From the NCBI RefSeq assembly GCF_009812035.1, contig NZ_VZIZ01000009.1:62001-126000 (forward strand): a stretch of DNA of 64,000 nucleotides. Direction: 5' to 3'. The translations under genes were made by a program, and so were the position numbers. Every line of letters starts with the position of its first letter. The stretch's first letter is position 1. This document shows positions 9,695 through 17,700 of this stretch, piece by piece. The stretch is from Psychrobacter nivimaris. Its GTDB lineage: Bacteria; Pseudomonadota; Gammaproteobacteria; Pseudomonadales; Moraxellaceae. Below the pieces are notes generated by a model. It searched no databases. It was given only the letters and a program-made list of their open reading frames with translations, and had not been told where the DNA came from.

Positions 9695-9961
9695 ATGAAG
9701 ATTGCAGTAGTAGGCATAGGTTATGTAGGGATATCGAGCGCTCTGTCGCTCGCTCAGAATAATGAATTTGTGGCAGTCGATATTGATAAAAAATAAAAAG
9801 ACTTCAATTGATTAATCAATCAAAACAAATTATTTTAATACTTAGTCAGTAGATCCTGTTATAAAAGATATTATGACAATAAATCCTGACGTAGTCATGG
9901 CAATGAAATAAAAGATATCAGTGATAAATTCTATATACGAGATTTATTTGGTAGTGACTAA
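9695..9961 (+). pseudogene. ugd: UDP-glucose 6-dehydrogenase remnant, internally deleted
   Basis: ATG at 9695 opens a perfect Ugd N-terminus, MKIAVVGIGYVGISSALSLA, the Rossmann GxGYVG site, and stops at TAA 9794-9796 after 33 residues. Beyond it, degraded pieces of the same family remain: RLQLINQS-like and DPVIKDI-like segments in changing frames, then NEIKDISDKFYIRDLFGSD before a stop at 9959-9961. That last piece matches the usual Ugd C-terminus (VYTRDLF). About 267 bp remain of a gene normally near 1.17 kb, so the middle, including the catalytic cysteine region, has been lost. The remnant lies directly upstream of manC, so an ancestral locus had ugd here. Confidence 0.85.
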
Positions 9962-10001
9962 ACTTAATAGACAGTTATCTCTAATTAAATAAGGTTATGT
10001 A

Positions 10002-11444
10002 ATGAAGTTATTCCATGCAGTAATGGCTGGTGGTGTTGGCAGTCGTCTATGGCCACTATCTCGTAAAGCCTATCCAAAACAATTCTTTAATCTGGCCAGT
10101 GATCAATCAATGATAGCCGATACCCTGACTAGGCTATCGGGTATTGATATCGCGGGTAACTTATTACTGTGTAGCCAAGATCACAAGTTCCTTGCTGCTG
10201 ATGCTATTACGGATAGCGGCGTTGAAGCAGATATCATTCTTGAACCCATGGGCAAAAACACCGCGCCGGCGGCATTATTAGCGGCATTACATATCATAGC
10301 GCATCATGATGACGGTATCATATTGTTGTCACCTTCTGATCATGCCATTGCCAATATCGAAGATTTGCTCGATAGCATTAACCAGAGTTTTTCTTATGCA
10401 GAGTCTGGGCATATTATTACGTTTGGCATCACTCCCACTGTAGCTGAGACAGGTTACGGTTATATTCAGATGGGCGCGCATATAAATGCGCAGAACCAAA
10501 ACAAATTGCGTGCGATTGCTCAGTTTGTAGAAAAACCAGACTTAGAGACCGCAAATAAATACTTAGAACATGGCGACTATCTGTGGAACAGCGGTATTTT
10601 TATGTTCAAAGCGAGTACTTTAGTCGCGGAGATGGAAAAGTATCAGCCTGCCATTTTAAAGGCTTGTCAGGCTGCCTACACAGCTGATGAGACTCATCCA
10701 GATTTTTATACTATAGATGAAGCAGCTTTTGCCAGTTGTCCTGATGATTCTTTAGATTATGCCATTATGGAGCATACTGACAAAGGTCTGGTTGCCAAGC
10801 TCGATGTCAACTGGAATGATCTCGGCTCGTGGAATGCTATTTGGGACTACCGAGACAAAGATAAAGATGGCAATGTTATCGACGCTGACACCATCACCAT
10901 AAAAACGACCAATAGTATCATTCGTTCTGAAAACAAAAAGCTGATTGCCACCATTGGCCTTGATAACGTTGCGATCATAGAAACAGATGATGCTTTACTA
11001 GTTGCAAACCTCGACTGCTCACAGGAAGTCAAAGATTTGGTTAGCACGTTAAAACAAGAGAAGCGCCCTGAATACATTTATCACCGTGAGGTACACAGAC
11101 CTTGGGGGCAGTTTGATAGTGTGGATAGTAGCAACCGCTACCAAGTAAAACGTATCACTGTGAAACCCGGACAAAAGCTGTCGGTGCAAATGCATTATCA
11201 TCGAGCGGAACATTGGGTGGTCGTAGGTGGTACTGCTTTGGTCAAAAAAGGGTTTGATAAAGACAAGTTAACTGAACATCTACTACGTGAGAATGAGTCT
11301 ATCTATATAGAAATAGGGGAGATACACTCTCTTGAAAACCCAGGTAAAGTGCCGCTTGAGATCATTGAAGTGCAGTCTGGTGCATACCTTGGAGAGGATG
11401 ATATTGTCAGATTCAGTGATATCTATGGTCGGAATGACCATTAA
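10002..11444 (+). CDS. manC: Mannose-1-phosphate guanylyltransferase / mannose-6-phosphate isomerase
   Basis: At 480 residues it has the usual length of type II ManC/CpsB/AlgA enzymes. The nucleotidyltransferase signature is GGVGSRLWPLSRKAYPKQF at residues 10-28, followed by FVEKP and the metal/substrate segment near DYAIMEHT. The C-terminal cupin isomerase domain has RPWGQFDSVD and GQKLSVQMHYHRAEHW. It makes GDP-mannose from mannose-1-phosphate and may also convert fructose-6-phosphate to mannose-6-phosphate. With the mutase at 22022-23506 it completes GDP-mannose supply, so the glycan probably contains mannose or a GDP-mannose-derived sugar. An AAGG site precedes the ATG. Confidence 0.95.
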   Translation: MKLFHAVMAGGVGSRLWPLSRKAYPKQFFNLASDQSMIADTLTRLSGIDIAGNLLLCSQDHKFLAADAITDSGVEADIILEPMGKNTAPAALLAALHIIAHHDDGIILLSPSDHAIANIEDLLDSINQSFSYAESGHIITFGITPTVAETGYGYIQMGAHINAQNQNKLRAIAQFVEKPDLETANKYLEHGDYLWNSGIFMFKASTLVAEMEKYQPAILKACQAAYTADETHPDFYTIDEAAFASCPDDSLDYAIMEHTDKGLVAKLDVNWNDLGSWNAIWDYRDKDKDGNVIDADTITIKTTNSIIRSENKKLIATIGLDNVAIIETDDALLVANLDCSQEVKDLVSTLKQEKRPEYIYHREVHRPWGQFDSVDSSNRYQVKRITVKPGQKLSVQMHYHRAEHWVVVGGTALVKKGFDKDKLTEHLLRENESIYIEIGEIHSLENPGKVPLEIIEVQSGAYLGEDDIVRFSDIYGRNDH

Positions 11445-11506
11445 CAGATAAACTATTGTTTATGATATTATATACAGTTTTGTTTTAGGTTGGGATAAAA
11501 GCCTAT

Positions 11507-13234
11507 ATGACCCTATCCATGTGGTTGCTAACTATTATTTTAGTTGGCTTAGTTGTTTTACTTGTCAAGTTTCAACAACATACTACAGCCATTTTTGGCA
11601 GTGTGCTTGTCTTGATATTTGCATTAGGGTGGGTGGACAGCGAGACATTACTCGGTAATGCAGCAAACGAAGGATTAGCAACGTTGGTGTTGTTAATCCT
11701 TATTGCATATGCATTAGAGAAGACCAGTATCCTTACACAGCTTACTCGCTCATTGTTTTCTAAATCTGAACGTTCATCGATAGTACGCACCATTAGCTTC
11801 TCAGGCATATCCTCAGCGTTATTAAACAATACAGCTGTGGTAGCTGCGATGATAAGCAGCATACAAAAAAACCCGCAAGTGAATACTGCTCGAGTACTGC
11901 TACCTATGTGCTTTGCTGCAACGTTAGGCGGTACGATGACACTGATAGGTACCTCTACTAACTTAGTCGTTAATAGTATGTGGGTGAAGCAAGGTCATGA
12001 CGCTATCGGATTTTTTGATTTAACCCCAATCGGACTCATTGTCTTTTTGCTGGGTGCTATTGTTCTTTATTTCACCAGTCTTATGTTACCCAAAAAAGAG
12101 ATGGTTGAAGAGGATGTTGAGGAGTATTTTGTAGAAGCAAAATTAGAAAGCACTTCAAGCTTAGTCGGTAAAACAGTGGAAGAGGCAGGTCTGCGAAACC
12201 TAGTCGATTTGTTTTTAGTAGAAATCATACGCAGCGACCGGTTAGTTAGGCCTGTTTCACACTCTCAAATGCTGAGGGCTGGGGACAAGCTACTGTTCAG
12301 CGGTAATGTAAAAAAAATACAAGTGTTGGATCAGTTTGATGGACTGAAGCTTTTTGCTCATAAAACTGGATTGTTAACTCAAGAGCTGACAGAGGTTGCT
12401 ATTAAGCAAGACTCTAACTTGGTCGGAAAAAGCTTAAAAGAGACGGGATTTAGAGCAAAGTTCGATGCTGCTGTCGTGGCGATACGTCGCGAGGGGGAGC
12501 AGGTCAGTGGTAAGTTGGGAGAAGTGCACTTACGAGCAGGTGATTTATTGCTACTAGCGACAGGTACTGACTTCGCCAGCCGTGACAATTTACGCAAAAA
12601 CTTTTACATACTATCAGGAGTCACGCCAGATAATATGATTTCAGGCTGGCGCGAAAAACTTGTCATGGTAGGTTTTGTAGCGATGATTATTGGCTCAGTC
12701 GTCACGGGCAGATCGCTATTTGATTTATCACTGTTTTTATTTGCGGCTTTATTATTTACAGGTTGTATTAGTGTCGACGAAATAAAACGTCATTTTCCTG
12801 TGAGTATTTGGCTGATTGTAGTCAGTGCACTGAGTTTAGCAAACGCGATGCAAGCTGTAGGCATGGATGGACAGATAGCTAGCTTCGCTGCTAATAGCTT
12901 GTCAGGTTATGCACCTGTATGGACATTACTGGGCGTGATGGTTCTTACAATCATGATAACTGAGCTTTTGACCAATAATGCGGCCGCTGCTTTGATGTTT
13001 CCAATAGCCTATAGCTTAGCGATTGGTATGGATGTCAATGCTTTTCCATTGATATTGGCAGTGTGCTTTGGAGCCTCTTGCTCTTTTATTAGTCCTTTTG
13101 GTTATCAGACTAATCTGATGGTATATAACACAGGACTTTATAAGATAAAAGACTTTGTAAAAGTGGGTGGATTGATCACCGTAGTGTACACTTTAGTCTG
13201 TGTTATTATGATTCCTATCATTTATCCATTTTAA
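11507..13234 (+). CDS. SLC13-family permease with two TrkA-C domains, probable sulfate importer
   Basis: The 575-residue inner-membrane protein has N- and C-terminal helix bundles. The first contains SALLNNTAVVA and the substrate/sodium motif GTMTLIGTSTNLVVN. The second repeats it as LLTNNAAAALMFP and SPFGYQTNLMVYN. Between them, about residues 205-370, lie two cytosolic TrkA-C (RCK-C) domains (LVGKTVEEAGLR and LVGKSLKETGFR begin each). This architecture is common among bacterial SLC13-type sulfate permeases, though dicarboxylate or other anions cannot be excluded by sequence. Adjacency to an APS kinase 64 bp downstream and to three sulfotransferases favours sulfate. It lies downstream of manC in the same direction. 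Confidence 0.85.
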   Translation: MTLSMWLLTIILVGLVVLLVKFQQHTTAIFGSVLVLIFALGWVDSETLLGNAANEGLATLVLLILIAYALEKTSILTQLTRSLFSKSERSSIVRTISFSGISSALLNNTAVVAAMISSIQKNPQVNTARVLLPMCFAATLGGTMTLIGTSTNLVVNSMWVKQGHDAIGFFDLTPIGLIVFLLGAIVLYFTSLMLPKKEMVEEDVEEYFVEAKLESTSSLVGKTVEEAGLRNLVDLFLVEIIRSDRLVRPVSHSQMLRAGDKLLFSGNVKKIQVLDQFDGLKLFAHKTGLLTQELTEVAIKQDSNLVGKSLKETGFRAKFDAAVVAIRREGEQVSGKLGEVHLRAGDLLLLATGTDFASRDNLRKNFYILSGVTPDNMISGWREKLVMVGFVAMIIGSVVTGRSLFDLSLFLFAALLFTGCISVDEIKRHFPVSIWLIVVSALSLANAMQAVGMDGQIASFAANSLSGYAPVWTLLGVMVLTIMITELLTNNAAAALMFPIAYSLAIGMDVNAFPLILAVCFGASCSFISPFGYQTNLMVYNTGLYKIKDFVKVGGLITVVYTLVCVIMIPIIYPF

Positions 13235-13298
13235 ACACCCACTAAATAGACTTAATTAATAGTTGTATTAGAAATTTTATTGAAACTAAGGATGAAGT

Positions 13299-13901
13299 AT
13301 GAGTAAGGCTACCAATATTGTATGGCATGATGCAGGTGTGTGTCCTGAAGAGAGACAAGAGAAAATAGGTTCTAAACCTTGCATACTATGGTATACAGGG
13401 CTTTCAGGTTCTGGAAAATCGACTGTGGCGAACGCTGTAGATAGATTGCTGTTTGATAAGGGCTATACTACCTATCTGCTAGATGGTGATAATGTGCGCC
13501 ATGGTCTAAATAAAGACTTAGGATTTAGTGATGTAGACCGGGTAGAGAATATTCGCCGTATATCTGAAGTCAGTAACCTTTTTTTGGATGCCGGACTCAT
13601 CGTAAGCACAGCTTTCATCTCACCTTTCAGAGCTGATAGGTTGCAAGCAAAAGCATTGATCGGTGATGAACGTTTCATTGAGGTCTTTGTTGACGCGCCA
13701 CTCGAAACCTGTGAAAAGCGTGATCCTAAAGGTCTTTATCAGAAGGCACGTGATGGTATGATCAAAAACTTTACAGGGATTGATTCACCATATGAATCAC
13801 CACTTGCTCCAAGTATCCATCTATCGACCAATTGTGATGACATCGAACAATGTGCCAGTCAAGTAGTGGACTACTTGCTCAATAATCAGTTTATCAAATA
13901 G
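13299..13901 (+). CDS. cysC: Adenylyl-sulfate (APS) kinase
   Basis: The 200-residue protein contains the Walker A motif GLSGSGKST (34-42), the APS-binding block DGDNVRHGLNKDLGFS, RVENIRR, and the FVDAPLETCEKRDPKGLY segment near residues 130-147. It phosphorylates adenylyl sulfate with ATP to give PAPS, the donor used by sulfotransferases. No ATP sulfurylase (cysD/cysN) or PAPS reductase gene is nearby, so this copy seems dedicated to PAPS supply for sulfation rather than to sulfate assimilation; that is inference from context. It starts after an AAGGATGAAGT leader and ends 11 nt before the DHH phosphoesterase. Confidence 0.96.
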   Translation: MSKATNIVWHDAGVCPEERQEKIGSKPCILWYTGLSGSGKSTVANAVDRLLFDKGYTTYLLDGDNVRHGLNKDLGFSDVDRVENIRRISEVSNLFLDAGLIVSTAFISPFRADRLQAKALIGDERFIEVFVDAPLETCEKRDPKGLYQKARDGMIKNFTGIDSPYESPLAPSIHLSTNCDDIEQCASQVVDYLLNNQFIK

Positions 13902-13912
13902 GCAGCTCACTA

Positions 13913-14890
13913 ATGAGTAAGTATATAGATGTATTTAATGGTGATGCTGATGGAATCTTTTCTTTAATACAATTGAGGAAATCGCATCCTATCACTGCTT
14001 ATGATAAGCAAATACTCATTACTGGTGTAAAACGTGATATTGCTTTAGTTAGTAAGATTGATGAAAACCTCGCAAATGATGCTCAGATCACCGTATTAGA
14101 TGTATCATTTGATAAAAACGACAAAGATGTAAAGCGAGTCTTAGAGCATTGCCAGTCATTATTCTATTGTGATCATCATAAAGCTGATAAGCTGTTTGAG
14201 CATAAGAATTTAATGACAGTCATTAATACCGAGCCCACAGTATGTACAGGGCTATTGGTTAATAATATGTTGAATGATAAAAATGTATTATGGGCATTGG
14301 CTGCGATTTATGGTGATGGCTTAGACAGTGTTGCTAGTGAACATGTCAAACGTTTAGGGTTAACTCAAACACAATGTGAGCAGCTAAAAGAACTAGGCAT
14401 TTTAGTCAACTACAATGGTTATGGTAACTCGGTTGCTGACTTGTACTTTGATCCCGCAGATTTGTACCAACGATTAGTGAATTATGATAACCCATTAGAG
14501 GTCGTCAATGATTCAGAATCTCCGTATCAGCTGCTCAAGCAGGGCTATGAAGCTGACATTGCAAAAGCTGATGCCAGTGAACAGTTGGTTGATGACGACC
14601 TTATTGTAGTAATACTAGAGGACGCTCCCTGGGCTCGTAGAATCAGTGGTACCTATGGTAACCAGTTAGCAGCGACCAATCCAGGCAAGCCTGTCGTAAT
14701 CGTAACTGATAACGCTAAAGGTTCATATGCAATAAGCCTAAGAGCACCTAAAAATAATCCTTATGGTGCAAGCACTATATGCAGTCAGTTTAATACTGGA
14801 GGTGGTCGTGAAGGGGCTGCAGGAATCAACGCACTACCAAAGAATGATTTAAATAAATTTGTAGAAGTAGTGCGCAAGTACTATACGTAG
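13913..14890 (+). CDS. DHH/DHHA1-family phosphoesterase, candidate PAP phosphatase
   Basis: The 325-residue protein carries the DHH catalytic set: NGDADG at 9-14, VLDVSFD near 61-67, CDHH at 86-89 and YGDGLDS near 133-139. The C-terminal DHHA1 nucleotide-binding motif is GGGREGAAG at 296-304. The family includes NrnA-type enzymes that degrade nanoRNA and dephosphorylate 3'-phosphoadenosine 5'-phosphate (PAP). Here it starts 11 nt after cysC and is surely co-transcribed with it. PAP is the product left by sulfotransferases and inhibits them, so a PAP phosphatase would complete the cycle. That function is an inference; nothing in the sequence distinguishes it from another DHH substrate. The arginine in GGGREG is a small departure from the commoner GGGH. 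Confidence 0.78.
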   Translation: MSKYIDVFNGDADGIFSLIQLRKSHPITAYDKQILITGVKRDIALVSKIDENLANDAQITVLDVSFDKNDKDVKRVLEHCQSLFYCDHHKADKLFEHKNLMTVINTEPTVCTGLLVNNMLNDKNVLWALAAIYGDGLDSVASEHVKRLGLTQTQCEQLKELGILVNYNGYGNSVADLYFDPADLYQRLVNYDNPLEVVNDSESPYQLLKQGYEADIAKADASEQLVDDDLIVVILEDAPWARRISGTYGNQLAATNPGKPVVIVTDNAKGSYAISLRAPKNNPYGASTICSQFNTGGGREGAAGINALPKNDLNKFVEVVRKYYT

Positions 14891-14967
14891 ATATAAATAC
14901 TATTATCTCATTATGAAGCAAGTATGCTTACTCAAAAAAAGACAAAAATTAGCGGGATGGATTTAAT

Positions 14968-15840
14968 ATGACTAATAAAGTTAGGAAAGTAAGACATGCA
15001 GTGATACCAGTAGCCGGTTTTGGTACACGCATGCTACCTTTGTCAAAGAGTATTCCCAAAGAGCTGTTGCCCTTAGGTAATCTTCCTGTTATCCACTACG
15101 TCATTGAAGAAGCTATTGCAGCAGGCATTAAGCATATCGTATTGGTCACACATCCACAAAAGCAGGCTATTGAAAATTATTTTGATATCAATGTCGAATT
15201 GGATGAAGCCTTGCGTGATGATGGCAAAATATCTTTAGCAGATAATTTACAATGGCTACCTGATGATGTGAAGATTTCTAGTATACGACAAGGCAAGCGA
15301 TTGGGTCTTGGTCATGCGGTTGCGGCAGCTAGACCTATCATCGAAGGTCATGATTTTGCAGTATTACTGCCCGATGTGGTAATTGATCCTTTCAAAACTA
15401 ATTATGCAAAACAAAATTTAGCCTATATGACTCAGAAGTTCTCTGAAACTGGGTACTCTCAAATACTTGTTGATCCTGTTGAAAAAGAGAATATCCATAA
15501 ATATGGTATTGCTAGATTAGATGGACAGAACCAAGTTTATAGCAAGTCTAAAGTAAACCAAAGTATAGCAGTTGCCGGATTTGTAGAAAAACCTGAAGCT
15601 AAAAATGCTCCTTCGAACTTGGCTGTAGTGGGACGGTATGTGTTTGATCATCAGATTTTAGATTATTTAGATAGAACAGCACCTGATAAAAAAGGGGAAA
15701 TTCAACTGACAGATGCTATTGATGCATTGATTGCATCAACAAGAGTTGATGTAACTACCATGATTGGAGATAGTTTTGATGCAGGTAGTATGTCCACCTA
15801 CCTCAAAGCTTTTGCTTATTTTTCTGAGCAACAAACATAG
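14968..15840 (+). CDS. galU: UTP-glucose-1-phosphate uridylyltransferase
   Basis: The 290-residue protein has the canonical start VIPVAGFGTRMLPLSKSIPK at residues 12-31, ELLPL, and later GFVEKPEAKNAPSNLAVVGRY and KGEIQLTDAI. These identify GalU, which makes UDP-glucose from UTP and glucose-1-phosphate in the cytoplasm. Length matches the family. It is followed by pgi and a Ugd-like gene, the same set that borders Acinetobacter capsule loci. UDP-glucose could feed the transferases here and other envelope glycans. Confidence 0.95.
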   Translation: MTNKVRKVRHAVIPVAGFGTRMLPLSKSIPKELLPLGNLPVIHYVIEEAIAAGIKHIVLVTHPQKQAIENYFDINVELDEALRDDGKISLADNLQWLPDDVKISSIRQGKRLGLGHAVAAARPIIEGHDFAVLLPDVVIDPFKTNYAKQNLAYMTQKFSETGYSQILVDPVEKENIHKYGIARLDGQNQVYSKSKVNQSIAVAGFVEKPEAKNAPSNLAVVGRYVFDHQILDYLDRTAPDKKGEIQLTDAIDALIASTRVDVTTMIGDSFDAGSMSTYLKAFAYFSEQQT

Positions 15841-16016
15841 TTAATCTATCAAATCAGTGTCTGCGCTATATTTAAATTTCTCTTTATTACTCTTCATAAA
15901 TCTATGTGTGACAACTCCTAGGCGATAGTTCTTTACAATCATGCTAAGTGCTCATTGGAAATAAAAGATAAAGCCGACGAATATAAATATTTTTAGATAC
16001 AATATTGGACAAAGCC

Positions 16017-17675
16017 ATGAATGATCCTACTTTAGCTCCACAATGGCAAAAATTGGTTAACCACTCTAATACAATTGCAGATTTAGTAACTCTTTTCGAA
16101 AATAACGATAGAAGAACGGAGGATTTACTAATTGATTTTGAGGGTGTGTGCTTTGATTACTCAAAGCAACTAATTGACAAATCAACTAAAAAATTACTGA
16201 TTGAATTTGCAGAGCAGATGGGTTTGAGTGATGCTATTGATAAGTTGATATCTGGATACAAAGTAAATACTACAGAGAACCGTCCCGCATTACACACTGC
16301 TTTAAGATTACCTAAAGGTGCTAGTTTAATAGTGGATGACATTGATGTGACTAAACAGGTTCATCAAAGCTTGGATAGCATGGCCGTTATCGTAGAAAGA
16401 TTGACGTCGGGCACTTGGAGGGGTTATTCGGGTAAGGCTATCCAGGATGTTGTTAATATTGGTGTAGGAGGGTCTGATCTTGGGCCGCTGATGACCTGTA
16501 TGGCATTGTCAGAATGGACAGGAGAGGAACAGATTACACAAGAAGGACTTTTTTATAATTGTATTGAAACTCATTTTGTTTCTAATATGGATGGTACACA
16601 GTTAGATAAGTTGTTAAGCACGCTTAATCCTGAAACTACTGCCTTTATTATTTCATCTAAGTCTTTCACCACTTCTGATACACTTTCAAATGCTCAGACT
16701 GCTTTGGCATGGTTATCTAATAACTATGATAATGAGAAGAGTATCAAAAGAAATCACTTTATTGGTATTTCTGCAAATGTTAAGAAAATGAATGCATGGG
16801 GTATACATAAGGCTAATCAGTTGAATCTATGGGATTGGGTTGGCGGACGTTTTTCCATGTGGTCTTCTATTGGTTTGACAGTTGCTATTAAAATTGGAAT
16901 GAAAAATTTCAATGAGCTATTAGCAGGTGCACATCTAATGGATAAGCACTTTATCGAAACTCCTTTTACAGATAACATCCCTGTTATGATGGGGTTGCTC
17001 GCTGTATGGAATAGTAGTTTTTTGGATATAAATGCTCATGCTATCCTACCCTATGATGGGCGTTTGAAATATTTTCCTAACTATTTGACTCAATTAGAGA
17101 TGGAAAGTAATGGGAAGTCAGTGAATTTAAAAGGTCAAAAGATCACTTTTAATACTTGTCCTATATTATGGGGAGAAGTTGGTTCAAATGCTCAACATGC
17201 TTTTTACCAACTTCTGCACCAAGGTACCCAAGAAGTGGCTTGTGACTTTATTGCTTTCATCAATCGCTATGACGAAGAGCGTCAAGATATCGACCAACAG
17301 CTACTACTACAACATAAACTAAGTTTGGCCAACTGTTTAGCCCAAAGTCGAGTTTTAGCATTTGGCAATGAAGCTGTCGATTTACAAGAGGTATGTAGCG
17401 CAATGTCTGCTATGCACAAAAACTATCGAGGAAACCAACCATCTTCTACCATATTAATTGATAAGCTATCACCAAAAACACTGGGCATGATACTTGCTAT
17501 GTATGAACATAAAGTCTATGTGATGTCTGTAATGTGGGGAATCAATCCATTTGACCAATGGGGTGTGGAAATTGGTAAGGTGATGGCAAAGCAGTTAAAT
17601 GATGCTATTCATCAACAATCTTTAGATTATGACGACTCGACGAATGCATTGCTCAAGCGTATTTGCAACCTATAA
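16017..17675 (+). CDS. pgi: Glucose-6-phosphate isomerase
   Basis: The protein has 552 residues from ATG 16017. An in-frame TTG at 16005 is possible, but a GGA sits 7 nt before the ATG and family members start near here. Family signatures include NIGVGGSDLGPLM, SKSFTTSDT, GGRFSMWSSIGL and GVEIGKVMAKQL. It interconverts glucose-6-phosphate and fructose-6-phosphate, linking central metabolism to the GDP-mannose (fructose-6-phosphate) and UDP-glucose branches served by manC, algC and galU. The position beside galU is typical of Moraxellaceae capsule loci. Confidence 0.95.
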   Translation: MNDPTLAPQWQKLVNHSNTIADLVTLFENNDRRTEDLLIDFEGVCFDYSKQLIDKSTKKLLIEFAEQMGLSDAIDKLISGYKVNTTENRPALHTALRLPKGASLIVDDIDVTKQVHQSLDSMAVIVERLTSGTWRGYSGKAIQDVVNIGVGGSDLGPLMTCMALSEWTGEEQITQEGLFYNCIETHFVSNMDGTQLDKLLSTLNPETTAFIISSKSFTTSDTLSNAQTALAWLSNNYDNEKSIKRNHFIGISANVKKMNAWGIHKANQLNLWDWVGGRFSMWSSIGLTVAIKIGMKNFNELLAGAHLMDKHFIETPFTDNIPVMMGLLAVWNSSFLDINAHAILPYDGRLKYFPNYLTQLEMESNGKSVNLKGQKITFNTCPILWGEVGSNAQHAFYQLLHQGTQEVACDFIAFINRYDEERQDIDQQLLLQHKLSLANCLAQSRVLAFGNEAVDLQEVCSAMSAMHKNYRGNQPSSTILIDKLSPKTLGMILAMYEHKVYVMSVMWGINPFDQWGVEIGKVMAKQLNDAIHQQSLDYDDSTNALLKRICNL

Positions 17676-17700
17676 CTATCTTCAACCCTGATAATAAACT

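Noticed and set aside
9695..9796. Intact 33-residue small protein
   Set aside because: The sequence is the exact N-terminus of Ugd, and Ugd fragments continue after the stop, so a pseudogene explains it better.
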